A DNA stretch of 64,000 nucleotides from Lamellibrachia satsuma (GCA_033239005.1 BSQZ01000035.1:3489501-3553500); one strand, 5' to 3'; shown: positions 21,841 through 33,192, counted from the stretch's first letter. The notes: generated by a model from the letters alone, not told the origin. A program made the numbers and translations.

Positions 21841-22996
21841 CCAGGCATGGGTTAATTTCAATTGTTAATTAGTTAATTTAATTAACTAAATTAATTTAAT
21901 TTAATTAATTAACTTTTCCAGAAAGGCTAATTTAATTTAAATAATTAACTTTACCAAAAGGGGTTCATTTAATTTAATTGACAAATTCCCAATTAACTCT
22001 CAATTAAGTGCTCCTTTTACTAGACGGTTAACAGCCATGTTATCCAGGTGTTTTCAGAAGGTCTGCAGACTATTCCAGTCACTAGCCTGAGAGAGATCAG
22101 GTTCAGGCATGTGTGAATGGGAGGGAGAACATTATGTGCACATATACATTGTACCAACTGTACCAACTGGGGTGGGCTAGTCATTCAGGCACCTGCGAAT
22201 TGAAGGAAAGGCTTAAACAATAGAATATCCTCTGGTAGGATGATAAGTTGATGGCTAATTTTGGCTTCTGTAAATCTCTGTGTAAAGAAACATTTGGGGC
22301 TGGCAATGTTCAGCCAAGTGGACCTATGGAGCCATTAGACTTATGTATCTATAATGTTATGTGTACATAACCGTTAATGGGGGGCTGTAGCGAAAGGTAA
22401 TATAGCATCAGTTTGGGATCTTTTTACAGCGCCAACTTAAATAATAAACATGCCAGTTCTAGTGATGCATACAAAATAGTGTATACATATTTAAATGCAA
22501 ATGTGTAAAGGGGAAAATTATTCAATATAAAACACTGCATAAGTAACAACTCGGTGCATGTAAATGATGTCTGTAGTTGTCTGGTTCTGTTACCTTGGCA
22601 TTTAAATATAGGAGGAAACACCACAACTTTTCGATCCTTTCAGATAAAATAATAAGTACCTACAACTTTTAAAATGTAACCAAATGCCCCATGAAGAAAT
22701 GTCTTGGCATGTAGATATTGTATGAACAGATCTCTTTCCAACAAAGTTACAAAACACGTTTCTGTTGTAAGTCTTGTGATTTTAGAACTGTTTTAAATGT
22801 GTAAACATTTATACCAACACATTATATAATTGTTAATTGAATTAAAATTAATTGTTATTTTTTTTAAATGAAGAATTTGGGAGGTTAATTTAATTAAATT
22901 TTTTTTTGAAATATGTGAGGTTAATTTAATTTAATAATTTCTGAGTTAATTGTAATTTAATTAATTAACTTTGCAGGTTAATTGCCCCATGCCTGG
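21841..22996. mobile_element. hAT-like MITE
   Basis: The ends are inverted repeats: CCAGGCATGGGTTAATT on the left and AATTGCCCCATGCCTGG on the right. The subterminal 150 bases on both sides are TTAATTAA-rich and also inverted. A CAGG-starting terminus fits hAT elements. There is no transposase; the middle has no coding sequence. The flanking octamers GTCTGGTC and GTCTTGCA match only in part, so the target duplication is not proven. It sits precisely at the 5' end of the adjacent CR1 copy. Confidence 0.6.
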
Positions 22997-24417
22997 TCTT
23001 GCAAAAGTATTCAACTTTTCATTAAAAGAGGGAGTTGTTCCATTTGAATGGAAAGAAGCAAACATCATACCATTATTTAAAAAGGGTTCGAGAAATAAGT
23101 CAGAGAATTACAGACCAGTGAGTTTAACGTCAGTGATTTGTAAATTATTAGAAAGGTTAATTAAAGACCATATGGTGGACTTCCTCGTTAAGCATAAATT
23201 ATTAAATTCATCTCAACATGGATTCCTTAAAGCGAGGTCATGCTTAACAAATATGTTATGTTTTTTGGAAGAAATCACTAAGTGGATAGACGTGGGATCG
23301 CCAGTAGATATTATCTACTTAGATTTTCAGAAAGCTTTTGACAAAGTGCCACATCAAAGATTACAACTTAAATTAAAAGTCCATGGTATTGGGGATAGCA
23401 TAACTGACTGGATAGAACAATGGCTGACTGACAGAAGACAACGAGTTGTAGTAGATGGAGAAGTTTCAAATTGGAAATCGGTTTTGAGTGGGGTACCTCA
23501 AGGATCAGTATTAGGACCTATATTATTCTTAATTTATATCAATGACTTGGACGACAGTATAACAAGTAACGTACTGAAATTTGCGGATGACACAAAACTG
23601 TTTAGAAAGGTTAATACTGATGGTGATAAACGACATTTGCAAAACGATCTAGACAGATTAGTGAAATGGTCTGAGAAATGGCAGATGCTGTTCAATTTTT
23701 GGAAATGTAAATGCCTACATACAGGACATGGGAACTTGAATGTAAACTATAAAATGGGAGATACTGTTCTGGGTACTACTGTAAAAGAAAAGGACTTAGG
23801 AGTTACAATAAGCGCTGATATGAAAGTTTCAGAGCAGTGTGGTATTGCAGCTTCAAAGGGTAATCAAATTCTTGGATTGATTAGAAGAAACATAACATAC
23901 AAGGGAAAAAGTTAATTATACCTCTTTATAAAGCAATAGTTAGACCTCATTTAGAATACTGTATACAAGCATGGAGACCATATCGTAAGAAGGATATAGA
24001 TACGCTTGAACGCATACAAAGGAGAGCAACTAAAATGATTCCAGAACTTAGAGACCTTAGTTATGAAGAACGCCTGAAAGAATGTGGTTTAACAACTCTA
24101 GAGACAAGGAGGTTAAGAGGAGATCAGATTGAAGTTTTTAAGATATTGAATGGGTATGAAAATATTGATAGAAATATGTTTTTCTCACTCAAGAAGGATA
24201 GCAGAACTAGAGGACATGAGGTAAAATTAGTAAAGGATCAATGTAGATTGGACATCAGGAAGCACTCGTTCTCACAGAGGACAATAAATGAATGGAACAA
24301 ATTGTCTACAGATTGTGTAACTGCGAGCAGCTTGAATATGTTTAAAAACAAGCCAATGGCTTCCTTGTCCACTTGCCATCTGGGCCTTTGGCTTGGATGG
24401 CAAATCTTGTTAAATCT
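22997..24417 (+). mobile_element. CR1 family copy 2 (RT to 3' end)
   Basis: It is 5'-truncated and begins inside the RT. GVVPFEWKEANIIPLFKKGS, then NYRPVSLTSVICKLLERLIK, YLDFQKAFDKVPHQ, LSGVPQGSVLGPILFLIYIN and KFADDTKLF (23577) give a complete RT palm with catalytic Asp residues. The open frame 22971-23915 begins in MITE sequence, so its ATG is accidental. It stops after NITYKGKS at 23915, and the product continues one frame over to 24345. The 3' UTR ends with TTAAATCTTGT at 24417; about 90 bases of the UTR are missing relative to copies 1 and 3. TGTCTGGT flanks the insertion at 21833-21840 and 24418-24425. Confidence 0.85.
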
Positions 24418-24568
24418 TGTCTGGTCATCAACGTTATAAAAACATGGATATATGTGACGTTAGCCCAACATTTAAATCAGGTTGACAACCCAACCCAATG
24501 TCTATATAACATCTCGTCATCAACGTGGACAGCTTATGCAAATGCTACATTGCAATCACGTTGATAGA

Positions 24569-24616
<48 letters not shown>

Positions 24617-24900
24617 ATATATATATATATATATATATATACATACATACTTGCATGCATGCATGTTTATTGTATGTATGTATGCATGTATGTAGTGTCT
24701 TTTACATCTGGTCATCAACGTTATAATGACGTGTATATGTGACGTTGCCACAACAATGACAACATTAAAATCAGTTCGACAACCCAACATCTTTACAACG
24801 TCTGGTTATCAACGTTATAAGGACTTTCTTTGTCCATACAATGTTGCAATTATGTCGACAGCCTAACCAACTAGGTACATATATAAATACAGCATTTTTT
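24418..24900. repeat. CAACGT-rich interspersed repeat, part 2
   Basis: It continues the repeat interrupted at 21840: CTGGTCATCAACGTTATAA, CAACCCAACCCAATG, CAACGTTATAATGACG and ACAACGTCTGGTTATCAACG. It carries the TA microsatellite within it. No coding capacity. Confidence 0.6.
24567..24690. repeat. (TA)n, TACA and TATG microsatellite
   Basis: Two TA runs of about 22 and 12 units separated by CC, then CATA, GCAT and TATG tetramers. Confidence 0.9.
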
Positions 24901-25624
24901 ACGACACTGCAATACATCATGGTAACGTTGCATGAAATAGAACTGATCCTGTTTTGGACACCTCTTGTAAAGCTGGCTCGAATGTACACTTATAATGTAT
25001 GCTGTGTTTACAGTTTACGTGAGGATGAACAAGCCCCAGTCTAGTATCTTGTGATGGCATTGGCTTTTTATCATGCGATACGGTGTCGCCCGACCAATTG
25101 GGGCACAATTAGGTCGTGTAAACAAGCCTTAAAAATATGCTACAGCGAAAACGACGGACATGGAAGTTATTTACCAATAGTTGCGAGTAAGTATACCACT
25201 ATCTGCTTTTATTAGCTGAACTGGCTTGCAAACTGGAACAAACATGATTACAAGTTTTTCTCTGCAATAATGTATTTTGCATGCTTTTATCAATTTGAAT
25301 CTGAACTAATTTTTTTAGCATCTAATCTACTGCCATTAGCGATCATACCTGCACTGGTCTTGTTCCAGTTAGATTCTTGTATCGAATATTCAGTCTACGA
25401 CGGGAATATGAAAGCCATTGGTAAGAGATTGCCCTACTTGTTCAAGATTTATAAATTGCATCAGGAGTTTATCTAAATGGTGTTTTGTCAATGCTGTGTG
25501 ACATCATGACTGACAAAGAGATGGACACTATTGCACCAGATGCATTTAGGGGAAAACTAGATGGCCTTTCTTAAATTTAATGCCAATTATGAATTTTAAG
25601 GGATTGTTAATACATTGAATTCTA
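24901..25624. other. No gene recognised
   Basis: No coding frame with a family pattern. GCGAGTAAGT with a following GCTTTTATTAG lies at 25186-25212, and a similar pair lies at 33714-33742, on the other side of the DIRS-like element. These may be parts of an older repeat into which the DIRS-like element inserted. Confidence 0.35.
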
Positions 25625-25820
25625 TATGTTTAGAATTAAAATATGTATTTACAAATAACATACTTACCTGGCTCCGTCGCTTCACAAGGTGCAATACACT
25701 TGGGTTATGCCAAAGTTGCTCACCAAAAAAATAAGCAAATGTTGACCCATCCCTTCACCATCCCACCCCCTATTTATATCCCTGCTGATAATATGAGATA
25801 CCCCTTCTTCGCACTTGGCT
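25625..25820 (+). repeat. DIRS inverted terminal repeat, left
   Basis: The reverse complement matches 33193-33390 over almost its whole length, with shared tracts GCCAAGTG, AGCAGGGA, GAGCAACTTTGGCATAACCC and AAGTGTATTGCAC. Scattered substitutions and small indels show age. Confidence 0.85.
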
Positions 25821-25829
25821 ATGAGGTGA

Positions 25830-26058
25830 ATGGGATCTGAGGAGTAGAGGGATAGATCTTTCAGATAAATATCTGTGAAAGTGTTATGACACCGCCAGAT
25901 ACTGGCCCTCAGGATCTGTTCCATTGAGGCCTGTCTGTACAATGCTAGGGACGCAGTCACAAACTGTACCTGGTGTGCCTTAACTCGATGGAACTCAAGG
26001 AGTGTAGAAGGTGACTGTGCATATCCAACTGGGGATTGTTGATGGAACAATATCTGAT
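25830..26058 (-). pseudogene. DIRS tyrosine recombinase remnant
   Basis: The frame 26086-25682 on the minus strand reads LEFHRVKAHQVQFVTASLAL, YRQASMEQILRASIWRCHNT and FTDIYLKDLSLYS. The pattern KAHQV...SLA...S.EQIL.A..W....TF...YL matches the C-terminal end of DIRS-type tyrosine recombinases, including the W-TF-YL tract that normally carries the nucleophile Tyr region. Only about 80 residues remain. The rest was lost between the RNase H end (26075) and here. Confidence 0.6.
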
Positions 26059-26903
26059 CTATGTCCTGATTTGATGTAGGGACCACTCTGTACCTGATAT
26101 CTGAGTTAGGTGAGATAGGACATCCGCGAGAGCATTCATTGTCCCGGGAATGTGATATGCTTGTAGCACTATCTTATTGTTCTGGCACGAGGAGTAACCT
26201 CTTGGTCCGTCTGCACAGCGATATTGCCCTGCTTGTTGATGTAGGATACTACTGTGGAGTTGACTGAGAATTGTTAGGCCCCTGAGCTGCTGCAGCCAGT
26301 GGATCACCGCTTGGCATATAGCCTCTAACTCTAGCTCACTGATCTGAAGGTTTTTTCGGTTGTCGACCAGACACTGGAGACAGTCAAAGAGTTCCAATGC
26401 GCACCCCAACCTATGTTCAATGCATCCATGAACAAATATGCATCTGGATCCTTGGGGATTACCCGATCTCCCATCAGAACATTGTGTCCTGACATCCACC
26501 GTTGTAGGTCCTCTTCTGAAGTAGGGGAAATGGGGATCCACGTGCTTGTTGACAGATTGAAATCCCAACCCAGGGGAACTAATTTCTATGTTGCCGCAAA
26601 CAAACCTAACAGGATCTACCACATACGAGCATGTCCCCCCATCGAGTCAGGAGGGATTGAATGATCTCCCGGATCTTGCGATGTTGTTCCAATGTGGGGA
26701 TGACATGGAAGGATATCAGGTCGAACAGAAACAGGAACTTTTGCGTGGGAATTAAGTCAGACTTTCGTGAATAAGAAGTATCATCATGTGGTAGATAGAG
26801 AGAACTTGTATTGTATCTCGGAGGCATTGATCTCAAGATGTTGAGTATATTAGCCAGTCATCCAGATACTGACATAGATTGATTCCATGCAGAACTTTGA
26901 TCT
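26059..26903 (-). pseudogene. DIRS RT end and RNase H
   Basis: On the minus strand, VLHGINLCQYLDDWLIYS at 26895-26845 holds the catalytic YLDD box in the DIRS-type form YLDDWL. RKSDLIPTQKFLFLFDLISF follows at about 26770. RNase H then follows in 26622-26059: FVHGCIEHRLGCALE, NLQISELELEAICQAVIHWL with the ELEA active-site Glu, and LQAYHIPGTMNALADVLSHL with the last Asp. There is an in-frame break between RT and RNase H near 26610. The RT start is found beyond the nested LINE at 30565. Confidence 0.8.
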
Positions 26904-27269
26904 AAATAAACATTGGTTTGCGCCTGCATGTGGCTGCACCAAAACAGGTTGTGTGCATATTGTGTATTTTTATCAGTTTTTAACGAGGATATCGTAGTGC
27001 AGTTAGTGCAGTTTGTTTTATGAAAGTGTCGGGACGATCCTGGACTAAGCAGTCTTACCTAGGGTTTTATGCCTTTTTAGTATTTTAGAGATTTTTATCC
27101 CTTGTTCACCTGTTCAGTGGATTGCACCTGTGTGTAACAACAACAAGAACATTGCTGGTGATCAAGCGTGACGTGGCACCTCAGGCAAGACGGCGTACGC
27201 AAGACAGTTCCTGCGTCATCTCCAATTTGACAGGTGTGATCGGTTGAACAAGACTGCCTGGAGAGCCGC

Positions 27270-28460
27270 GTGCAATGCAGGGGTGGCACTCCGTTGGCCC
27301 ACCCACCGCGTACCAATGTACGGCCTGCCAAGTTGTGTCTGCTGAATGCGAGGTCAGTTTGTAACAAGGCTGACTTCCTCATGGACTACGTTGCCGACCA
27401 TGACCTAGACATATTGTGCATCACCGAGACGTGGCTATCCAGCGAGAACACTGTCGCTGTTTCCGCCATCATGCCTTCCGGCTATCTCTTTGAGCACGTT
27501 GCTCGGAGTAACATTCGTGGCGGCGGTGTCGGCGTTCTTTTCAAATCATCATTCACTGTTGACCACTCCCAACTTTGGCCCGCTTCATCCTTCGAGTGTC
27601 TCGATTTACAACTACGCTGCCACAGTGTCTCCTGTACACTACGCCTCTTCGTCATCTACCGACCGCCGTCATCCAGCCCCAACTCACAGCCATTCGCCAT
27701 CTTCCTAACCGAATTTTGAGATCTCGTTGAACGCGTCGATATGAAATCCGGTATCGTCATCCTCGGCGATTTCAACGTGCGATACGGCGACAACAGCGAT
27801 GCGCACGCACGAGCTCTCCACGACATTCTGTCAGACGCCAACATGTGACAGAACGTCACCGACGCGACACACAACCGGGGTAATGTGCTTGATCTCGTCA
27901 TCACCGCCTCTTCTTCTTCCCCTATTACACGGGTATCCGTCGACGATCTTGTCACCGATCACTTTGCCGTCCTTTGTGACCTCATCACGACCAAGCCACG
28001 TCCGCCACTCAAGAAGATAACGTTCCGTCGATATTCTGCGATAGACAATTCCAACTTCAGGAAAGATCTCTGTGAGTGTGGTTTTATCACCCAGCCTGCA
28101 TGTGACGTAGGCGGCCTGATCGATCAGTACCACACGGAGCTTTCCTGTCTGGTTGATCGTCAGGCACCACTTGTGCAACGTAATGTCACCGAACGACCTC
28201 GCACTCCTTGGTGGTGTCAGGAACTCGGCAAGTTGAAACGTCAGGTGCGTCTTCTTGAACGCACATGGCGACGCAGCAGAACCGACGACCATCGAATTTC
28301 GTATACTGAGCTGCGTGACCGATACTGCCGGACGCTGGCTTCCATGAAAGCTGTGTTTTACAGTAAAGAGATCGAGTCAGCCTTGAACGACAACCGAGCA
28401 ATGTTTCGCATTGCGAACCACCTTCTCGGTCGTAAATGCATGAACCTCTGCTGTTGCTGA
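27270..28460 (+). pseudogene. Endonuclease of the nested LINE
   Basis: The frame reads AKLCLLNARSVCNKADFLMD, ILCITETWLSSENT with the catalytic Glu, FEHVARSNIRGGGVGVLFKS and LRLFVIYRPPSSSPN, then a stop at 27717. It continues with SGIVILGDFNVRYGDNS (GDFN box), a second stop near 27846, and GNVLDLVITASSSS. The final box DLVTDHFAVLCDL follows, in which TDH stands for the usual SDH. A basic linker runs from PRTPWWCQELGKLKRQVRLL to FRIANHLLGRKC. No ORF1 is evident upstream. Confidence 0.8.
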
Positions 28461-28559
28461 CTGTTTTGCTTATCACTTTGCCGACAAGATCACCTCGATC
28501 CGCAGCTAAATACAGCGTCCTTTAGCTAATGTCAAAAACACGCAGCCGTGTACTGTTTC

Positions 28560-30156
28560 TTCGCCTCTCCTTGCGTTTCAACCGGCTTCGCTCGAAGAAG
28601 TAACGACTCTGATCGAAAATGGCAAGATAAAATCGTCCATGATTGATCCACTGCCCATCACTATTCTGAAGGCAAATACCTCAATCTTAGCGCCAATCCT
28701 CAGGAACGTCATCAACCTCTCTTACGAGTCTTCCACTGTTCCAGCACGCCTAAAGCACGCTGTCGTCACGCCTCTTCTGAAACGTTCCGGTCTTCCCGTT
28801 GACGACTACGCTAGCTATCGACCTATCTCGAACCTTCCGTACGCATCCAAGGTACTAGAACGCCATGTTTCTGCCCAACTGCGTTTGCATCTGCAACACA
28901 ATAACATCGGGGACCCTTTTGAGAGCGCCTATCGCCCGTCACACAGTGTGGAGACAGCGATTGTGAGTATTCAGGATGATATATTGCGTTCATTGGATAC
29001 TTGTAAGCACGTAGTATTGGTATCGCTCGACCTCAATGCTGCGTTTGATACTATTGACCACGACCTTCTTCTCGCAGAACTAGACCGAATCGGCGTGTGA
29101 GGTGAAGCACTTTGCTGGCTTGCGTCCTATCTCACCGACCGAACACAATGTGTCAATGTTGAAGGTCATCTATCTTGCAACATCCAACTGCGACATGGAG
29201 TTCCACAGGGCAGTGTTTTGGGCCCTCTCCTCTTTTCTGTCTACTGTGCAGGTCTTTCAGAAGTCTTCTCAAAGCATGGAATTCGCTACCACGTCTACGC
29301 GGATAACACTCAGCTGTATGTTGACTTTCCACGTAATGATGCTGCGTCCGCCGCCGACCGGATATCCCGCTGTGTTACTGATGTGAAAGTATGGCTGGCA
29401 TCGCGCTACCTACTTTTAAACGAGACGAAGACAGAGACGGTACTGTTCTCAGCACCGAACAACTGTGTTCCACAGCCACCTTCTCTTCTCATCGACATCT
29501 GCGGATGTAGCGTCAGCACTTCAGCCAACATACGTGACCTTGGCATACAGCTCAACTCCACGATGTCGATGGCCGCACACGTTAGCCGTACTTGCCGGAC
29601 TGCCTACGCCCAACTACGTGGCATAGCGCGAATACGATCATCTCTACCGCTCAGAGCATGCAAGACGCTTGTACACGCTCTTGTCACGTCGCGACTCGAC
29701 TTCGGAAACGCGGCCCTGTACGGCATTACCGGAACCCTGCTGCATCGACTTGAGATGGTCCAGCGATCCGCTGCGCGTCCTCTGCCTACGTCGACGTGAC
29801 CAACACAGCATGACGGCGGCATGACGGCGGCACTGCGAGAGCTGCACTGGCTACCTGTGGCGCAGCGAATTCAGTTTAAACTGTTGACCTTGATGCACGG
29901 CGCCGTGCATGCAAACACTCCACGTTACCTTGCTGACCGTATATCTCCCTATGTTCCCTGTTGCAGTCTTCGTTCGGCTGACCAATCTCTCATTGTTGTT
30001 CCTAGGGTAAACCTGGAACGGCTTGGCCGACGAGCTTTCTCGTGTGCAGGTCCCACCCTCTGGAACTCTCTTCCAATAGGGCTAAGAACGCAACGCGATT
30101 CTAAACATTTTAAGAGGGACTTGAAAACCTTTCTCTTTAATCAAGCTTTTTCGTAA
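28560..30156 (+). pseudogene. Reverse transcriptase of the nested LINE
   Basis: SMIDPLPITILKANTSILAP starts the fingers. ASYRPISNLPYASKVLERHV follows, then VLVSLDLNAAFDTIDHDLLL (first catalytic Asp), a stop at 29098, and LRHGVPQGSVLGPLLFSVYC. GIRYHVYADNTQLYVDF at about 29280-29330 has the catalytic box as YADN, so one Asp is lost. The thumb and C-terminus contain STMSMAAHVSRTCRTAYAQL, ALRELHWLPVAQRIQFKLLT (29828) and FSCAGPTLWNSLPIGLRTQR. It ends LKTFLFNQAFS with a stop at 30156. Two further frame changes occur. Confidence 0.8.
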
Positions 30157-30159
30157 TTT

Positions 30160-30418
30160 TGTGTGTGTATGTACATGTATAACGTGTGTATGTATGCATG
30201 GATGTATGTATGTATATGTATGTGTGTATGTAGATGTATATATATATATATATATATATATGCTGTGTGTATGTATATGTGTATATGTATGTATATGTAT
30301 GTGTGTGTATGTATATATGTTTGTGTATGTGTGTGTATGTATGTATGTATGTATGTATGCGTATGTGTGTGTATGTGTATGCGTATATGTACATGTTGCA
30401 TATGTATATGTGTTATCT
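30160..30418. repeat. TATG/TG-rich microsatellite in the LINE 3' UTR
   Basis: About 250 bases of TGTA, TATG, TGTG and a 10-unit TA run. It gives open frames of Tyr, Val, Cys and Met on one strand and His/Thr/Ile/Tyr on the other, none of them genes. Its position just after the RT stop suggests expansion within the 3' UTR. Confidence 0.9.
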
Positions 30419-30556
30419 TATGTAACGCCTGTATTGTAATAATTATATTCACTAATGTAATCTATTTTATTAATTTATTTTACTTATTTATTTTTATTGT
30501 AAACACCCCTGATTCTATTTTTAGAGATATGCGGTGTCTAAATAAACTTGATTTGA

Positions 30557-31110
30557 TTTGATCTCTACCATAACCTTGATGAATACCCAAGGTGCTGGAG
30601 AGAGGCCAAACGGCAGGGTCCTGAACTGATAGTCTTTGGAACGAGGAACAGCCGGCTGTAAAAACTGAGAGAAGATGTATCGTGGATGATTTTGTTCGAC
30701 TTGTTTCTCCACATTTTGTGGACTAAAGCTGAGAGTGCCTTCCTTTTCAAGAGGGGCCCCTGTCCACAAATGGTGAAGGCCACTGAAGGTGTACATGTCC
30801 TGGGAGGACACTCCCTGAAAAGTAGATGGAAATCGGTTTCCAGAACCTTACACACCCATTCGTTGCATCCCTCTCGTCTACAGACATCGCAGAACCGGGA
30901 TAGTCGAGTTCCCACCTGAAGGGATAACCCTGGAGAACCCAAGGTGGATGGTTGTGTGATGGTCGGGCCACTCGGTGACAGAGGAGCCTGACATAGGCAG
31001 TCAAAATGTAGGCTTCCTTCCTCCTCAACCACAAAAGGAACACCCCAAACCACATCCTCTGGTGGCCAAAAAGGGCTAAGGACGTGAAGAAGGAAGCAAG
31101 CATAGGAGGC
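30557..31110 (-). pseudogene. DIRS reverse transcriptase, first part
   Basis: On the minus strand, HPRYIFSQFLQPAVPRSKDY and QFRTLPFGLSPAPWVFIKVM (frame 30811-30521) give the RT motifs LPFGLSPAPW and F-KV, found in DIRS and Gypsy RTs. It leads directly across the nested LINE into YLDDWL at 26865. Upstream frames 31103-30747 and 31053-30565 are alternating fragments of the region before the RT. Several frameshifts are needed to join them. Confidence 0.7.
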
Positions 31111-31660
31111 TTGTTACAGTCTACCTGATCTGTCCATCAGTGCTGTATTTACCTGTAAGATATTATAGGTCCCTGATGTTCTAAAATGTAACTTGTTAAT
31201 GATCTACATAATGTGACCTTACTGTATGTTCGAATGAAAGGTGCTACGGTGACGGCATAGAATTGTACATCTTAGTAATAACTTGATGAACGTGAAGGGC
31301 GTGGCTCTTTAAGATTGTTTATCACTTTACAAAATTAACGAAACGTTAATTTCAGTGATCTTTGGTATTAGTAATTGTTTCATAGTTTACTTTAATACCT
31401 CGTTATGATAGATTGTAATTGTGCAAAATTAAGTATTTTTTCACAAATGTCTGAGGACCAGGGGCTAAGAGCCTTAAGTGTTATGTTTAAACCTTGGAAG
31501 GAAATGTATGCTGCAACTTAGGCATAATTACAATCACGCCAATACTATGTATTAATTTAGTGTTATGTTGCAGATTTTGTTTTGTTTTTGCTTCAATATA
31601 TAATCTTACTTTACCTAATAATTTATGTATTTCTGAGGAAATCTGTTTGAACGGGATTGG
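31111..31660. other. Non-coding AT-rich block inside the DIRS-like element
   Basis: Between the gag-like and RT parts there is about 550 bases of AT-rich sequence with no DIRS coding similarity. It may be another insertion or replaced sequence. I found no terminal repeats or target duplication. Confidence 0.4.
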
Positions 31661-33020
31661 CTTATATAACGTCATGAATGAACATGTATGGGGGAAGGAT
31701 CCGGTGTGCTGCCCCCCCCGCATGAAAGTCAGAAACATCTGAGAATCCTAGGTCAGTGACCAAAAACGGCATAAAAAAACGAACATCAGCTCGGTTTCTT
31801 GTAGAGCCTGCCGATGCAGAAGGCAACCTCTGGCCGTGTTTGCCGGGGCCATAACTGCCGATGGAATGAGAGTCGTTCATGGTAGTGACATATGGGGATG
31901 GGTCACATGCCGTTTCCCTGTTGGGTCCGGATACCGAAATTATAACCAACTGCTTCGGCCAGAGCAGGGCTGACTTATCCAGCAGAAACACTAAACGCTT
32001 CACCTCGGCTGGTTGTATGGTGTGCTGTAAAACGTGCACTTGGGTGGAGGCAACGGTAACGGCTAACTCTGGGGTCATCAGGGGTTCTGCTGAAACTGAG
32101 TTAAAGCCAGGAAGTTTCAGCTGGGAGGAATGGTCCAGGGTTTCCAGAAGTACCCTCCGGCAAGTTAGTGACCAGGCTACAGTGGTCGTCTTCGGCCCCG
32201 GCTTCAGAACCAGACCTGGCCCGGCACCGACCGAAAACGCGGTATTCCGGGGAAATTATCTCCAGTTCTGGGTGTCCAGTCTGGTGCTGAACATGGTCTT
32301 CGGGGAAATTTACCTCTGCCTCCCAGTGTCCAGCTGGAGCTGGCCCTCTGGCAGCATTCCATTCACATGGAATGCTGGTACGTGCCCAGATCCCCCTGCC
32401 TGGGATCCAGCTGTTGGGACACTAGTCCGGACAGCTCTGTCAATCGCTGAGGTCATAGCTGGGCCTCTGGAAGCACTCATAACAGGGGCACTACTTAAGT
32501 CACAGGTGTTAGCCATAGTGCAGGGAACAGTGGGACGAAGGGCCCGACATTGAACTCCGGCAACAGCAACTGTCACCACCGGTAACACAATGGCGGAGCC
32601 AGTAAATAAAATTTCTGATGTTGGTTGTGGATTCTGTTTACGGCGGAGCAGATGCAAAATCTCAGCCATCACAGAATCCTGATTTTATTCCCTGAATCTC
32701 TCCAGAGACGGAAAGCGTGAAAGCTGCCGCTTGACAGGCTCAAAGAGCGAGATTGTGGTCATTTGATCGAGCCATGTGGCTCTGTCAGGAGGCAAGAGCT
32801 GTTTGTCAAACAAAAACTTGTACGTTCAACGATGCCAGTCCAGACTTCATCGGTCCACTCAGAACAAATGTCGCACTTGTGGTCGACTGTACAGCCGTGA
32901 CAAGAGCAACGTTTGCCTGGCTGGTTGTCCCCACTGCCCATCAGCCTAGTGCAGACCGGGGATTTCCGCTCATGGCGTGTCTTCCCGGAGTGATCCGTCG
33001 TGACTGTTGCTTGTAAAACT
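31661..33020 (-). pseudogene. DIRS gag-like region
   Basis: Minus-strand frames 32941-32759 (HGCTVDHKCDICSEWTDEVW), 32672-32310 and 32078-31662 (PAEVKRLVFLLDKSALLWPK, LITDLGFSDV-like end) lie where DIRS elements carry their structural ORF. Cysteines CxCxGCxVDHKCDIC near 32900 could form a zinc-binding motif. Composition is GC-rich compared with the flanks. No definite homology can be claimed from sequence alone. The frames are separated by stops. Confidence 0.45.
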
Positions 33021-33192
33021 TAGAAACGGTAACTATAAAAAATAGTTATTAAATGTGTGCGGCCAACAATGATCACAACTGTCCGTAAGGAACAAACTTG
33101 TAAGCTGTAAGTTATAACAAAAGTAGTACAATTAGTACCCACAAAATGAAAAAATAATGGAGCGAATTTAGGGCAAGACTAAACAGCTGTAG

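Larger units (their letters stand above)
26904..30556 (+). mobile_element. CR1-like LINE nested in the DIRS-like element
   Basis: TTTGATCT at 26896-26903 is repeated at 30557-30564. Removing the insert and one copy restores the DIRS RT in frame (VMVEIKVLHGINLCQYLDD). The LINE carries a 5' UTR of about 350 bp, an endonuclease, an RT, a 3' UTR with a TATG/TG-rich tract, and a 3' end AAATAAACTTGATTTGAT. It is GC-richer (about 50 percent in the coding region) than its surroundings. A handful of stops (about 27717, 27846, 28459, 29098) show that it is inactive, but it is among the better-preserved LINEs in the window. Confidence 0.85.

Noticed and set aside
22971..23915. 314-codon intact-looking RT gene
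   Set aside because: Its first codons come from a MITE, the protein lacks fingers, endonuclease and C-terminus in frame, and two sister copies are present; it is a truncated LINE, not a host gene.
27831..28292. 153-codon minus-strand frame
   Set aside because: Antisense to the endonuclease and linker of the nested LINE.
30137..30561. Overlapping open frames of up to 132 codons (Cys/Tyr/Val/Met or His/Thr/Ile)
   Set aside because: Microsatellite translation within a LINE 3' UTR, open on both strands.
31879..32553. 224-codon plus-strand frame with Trp-rich stretch
   Set aside because: Antisense to the DIRS gag-like region; GC-rich composition keeps it open. No domain recognised.
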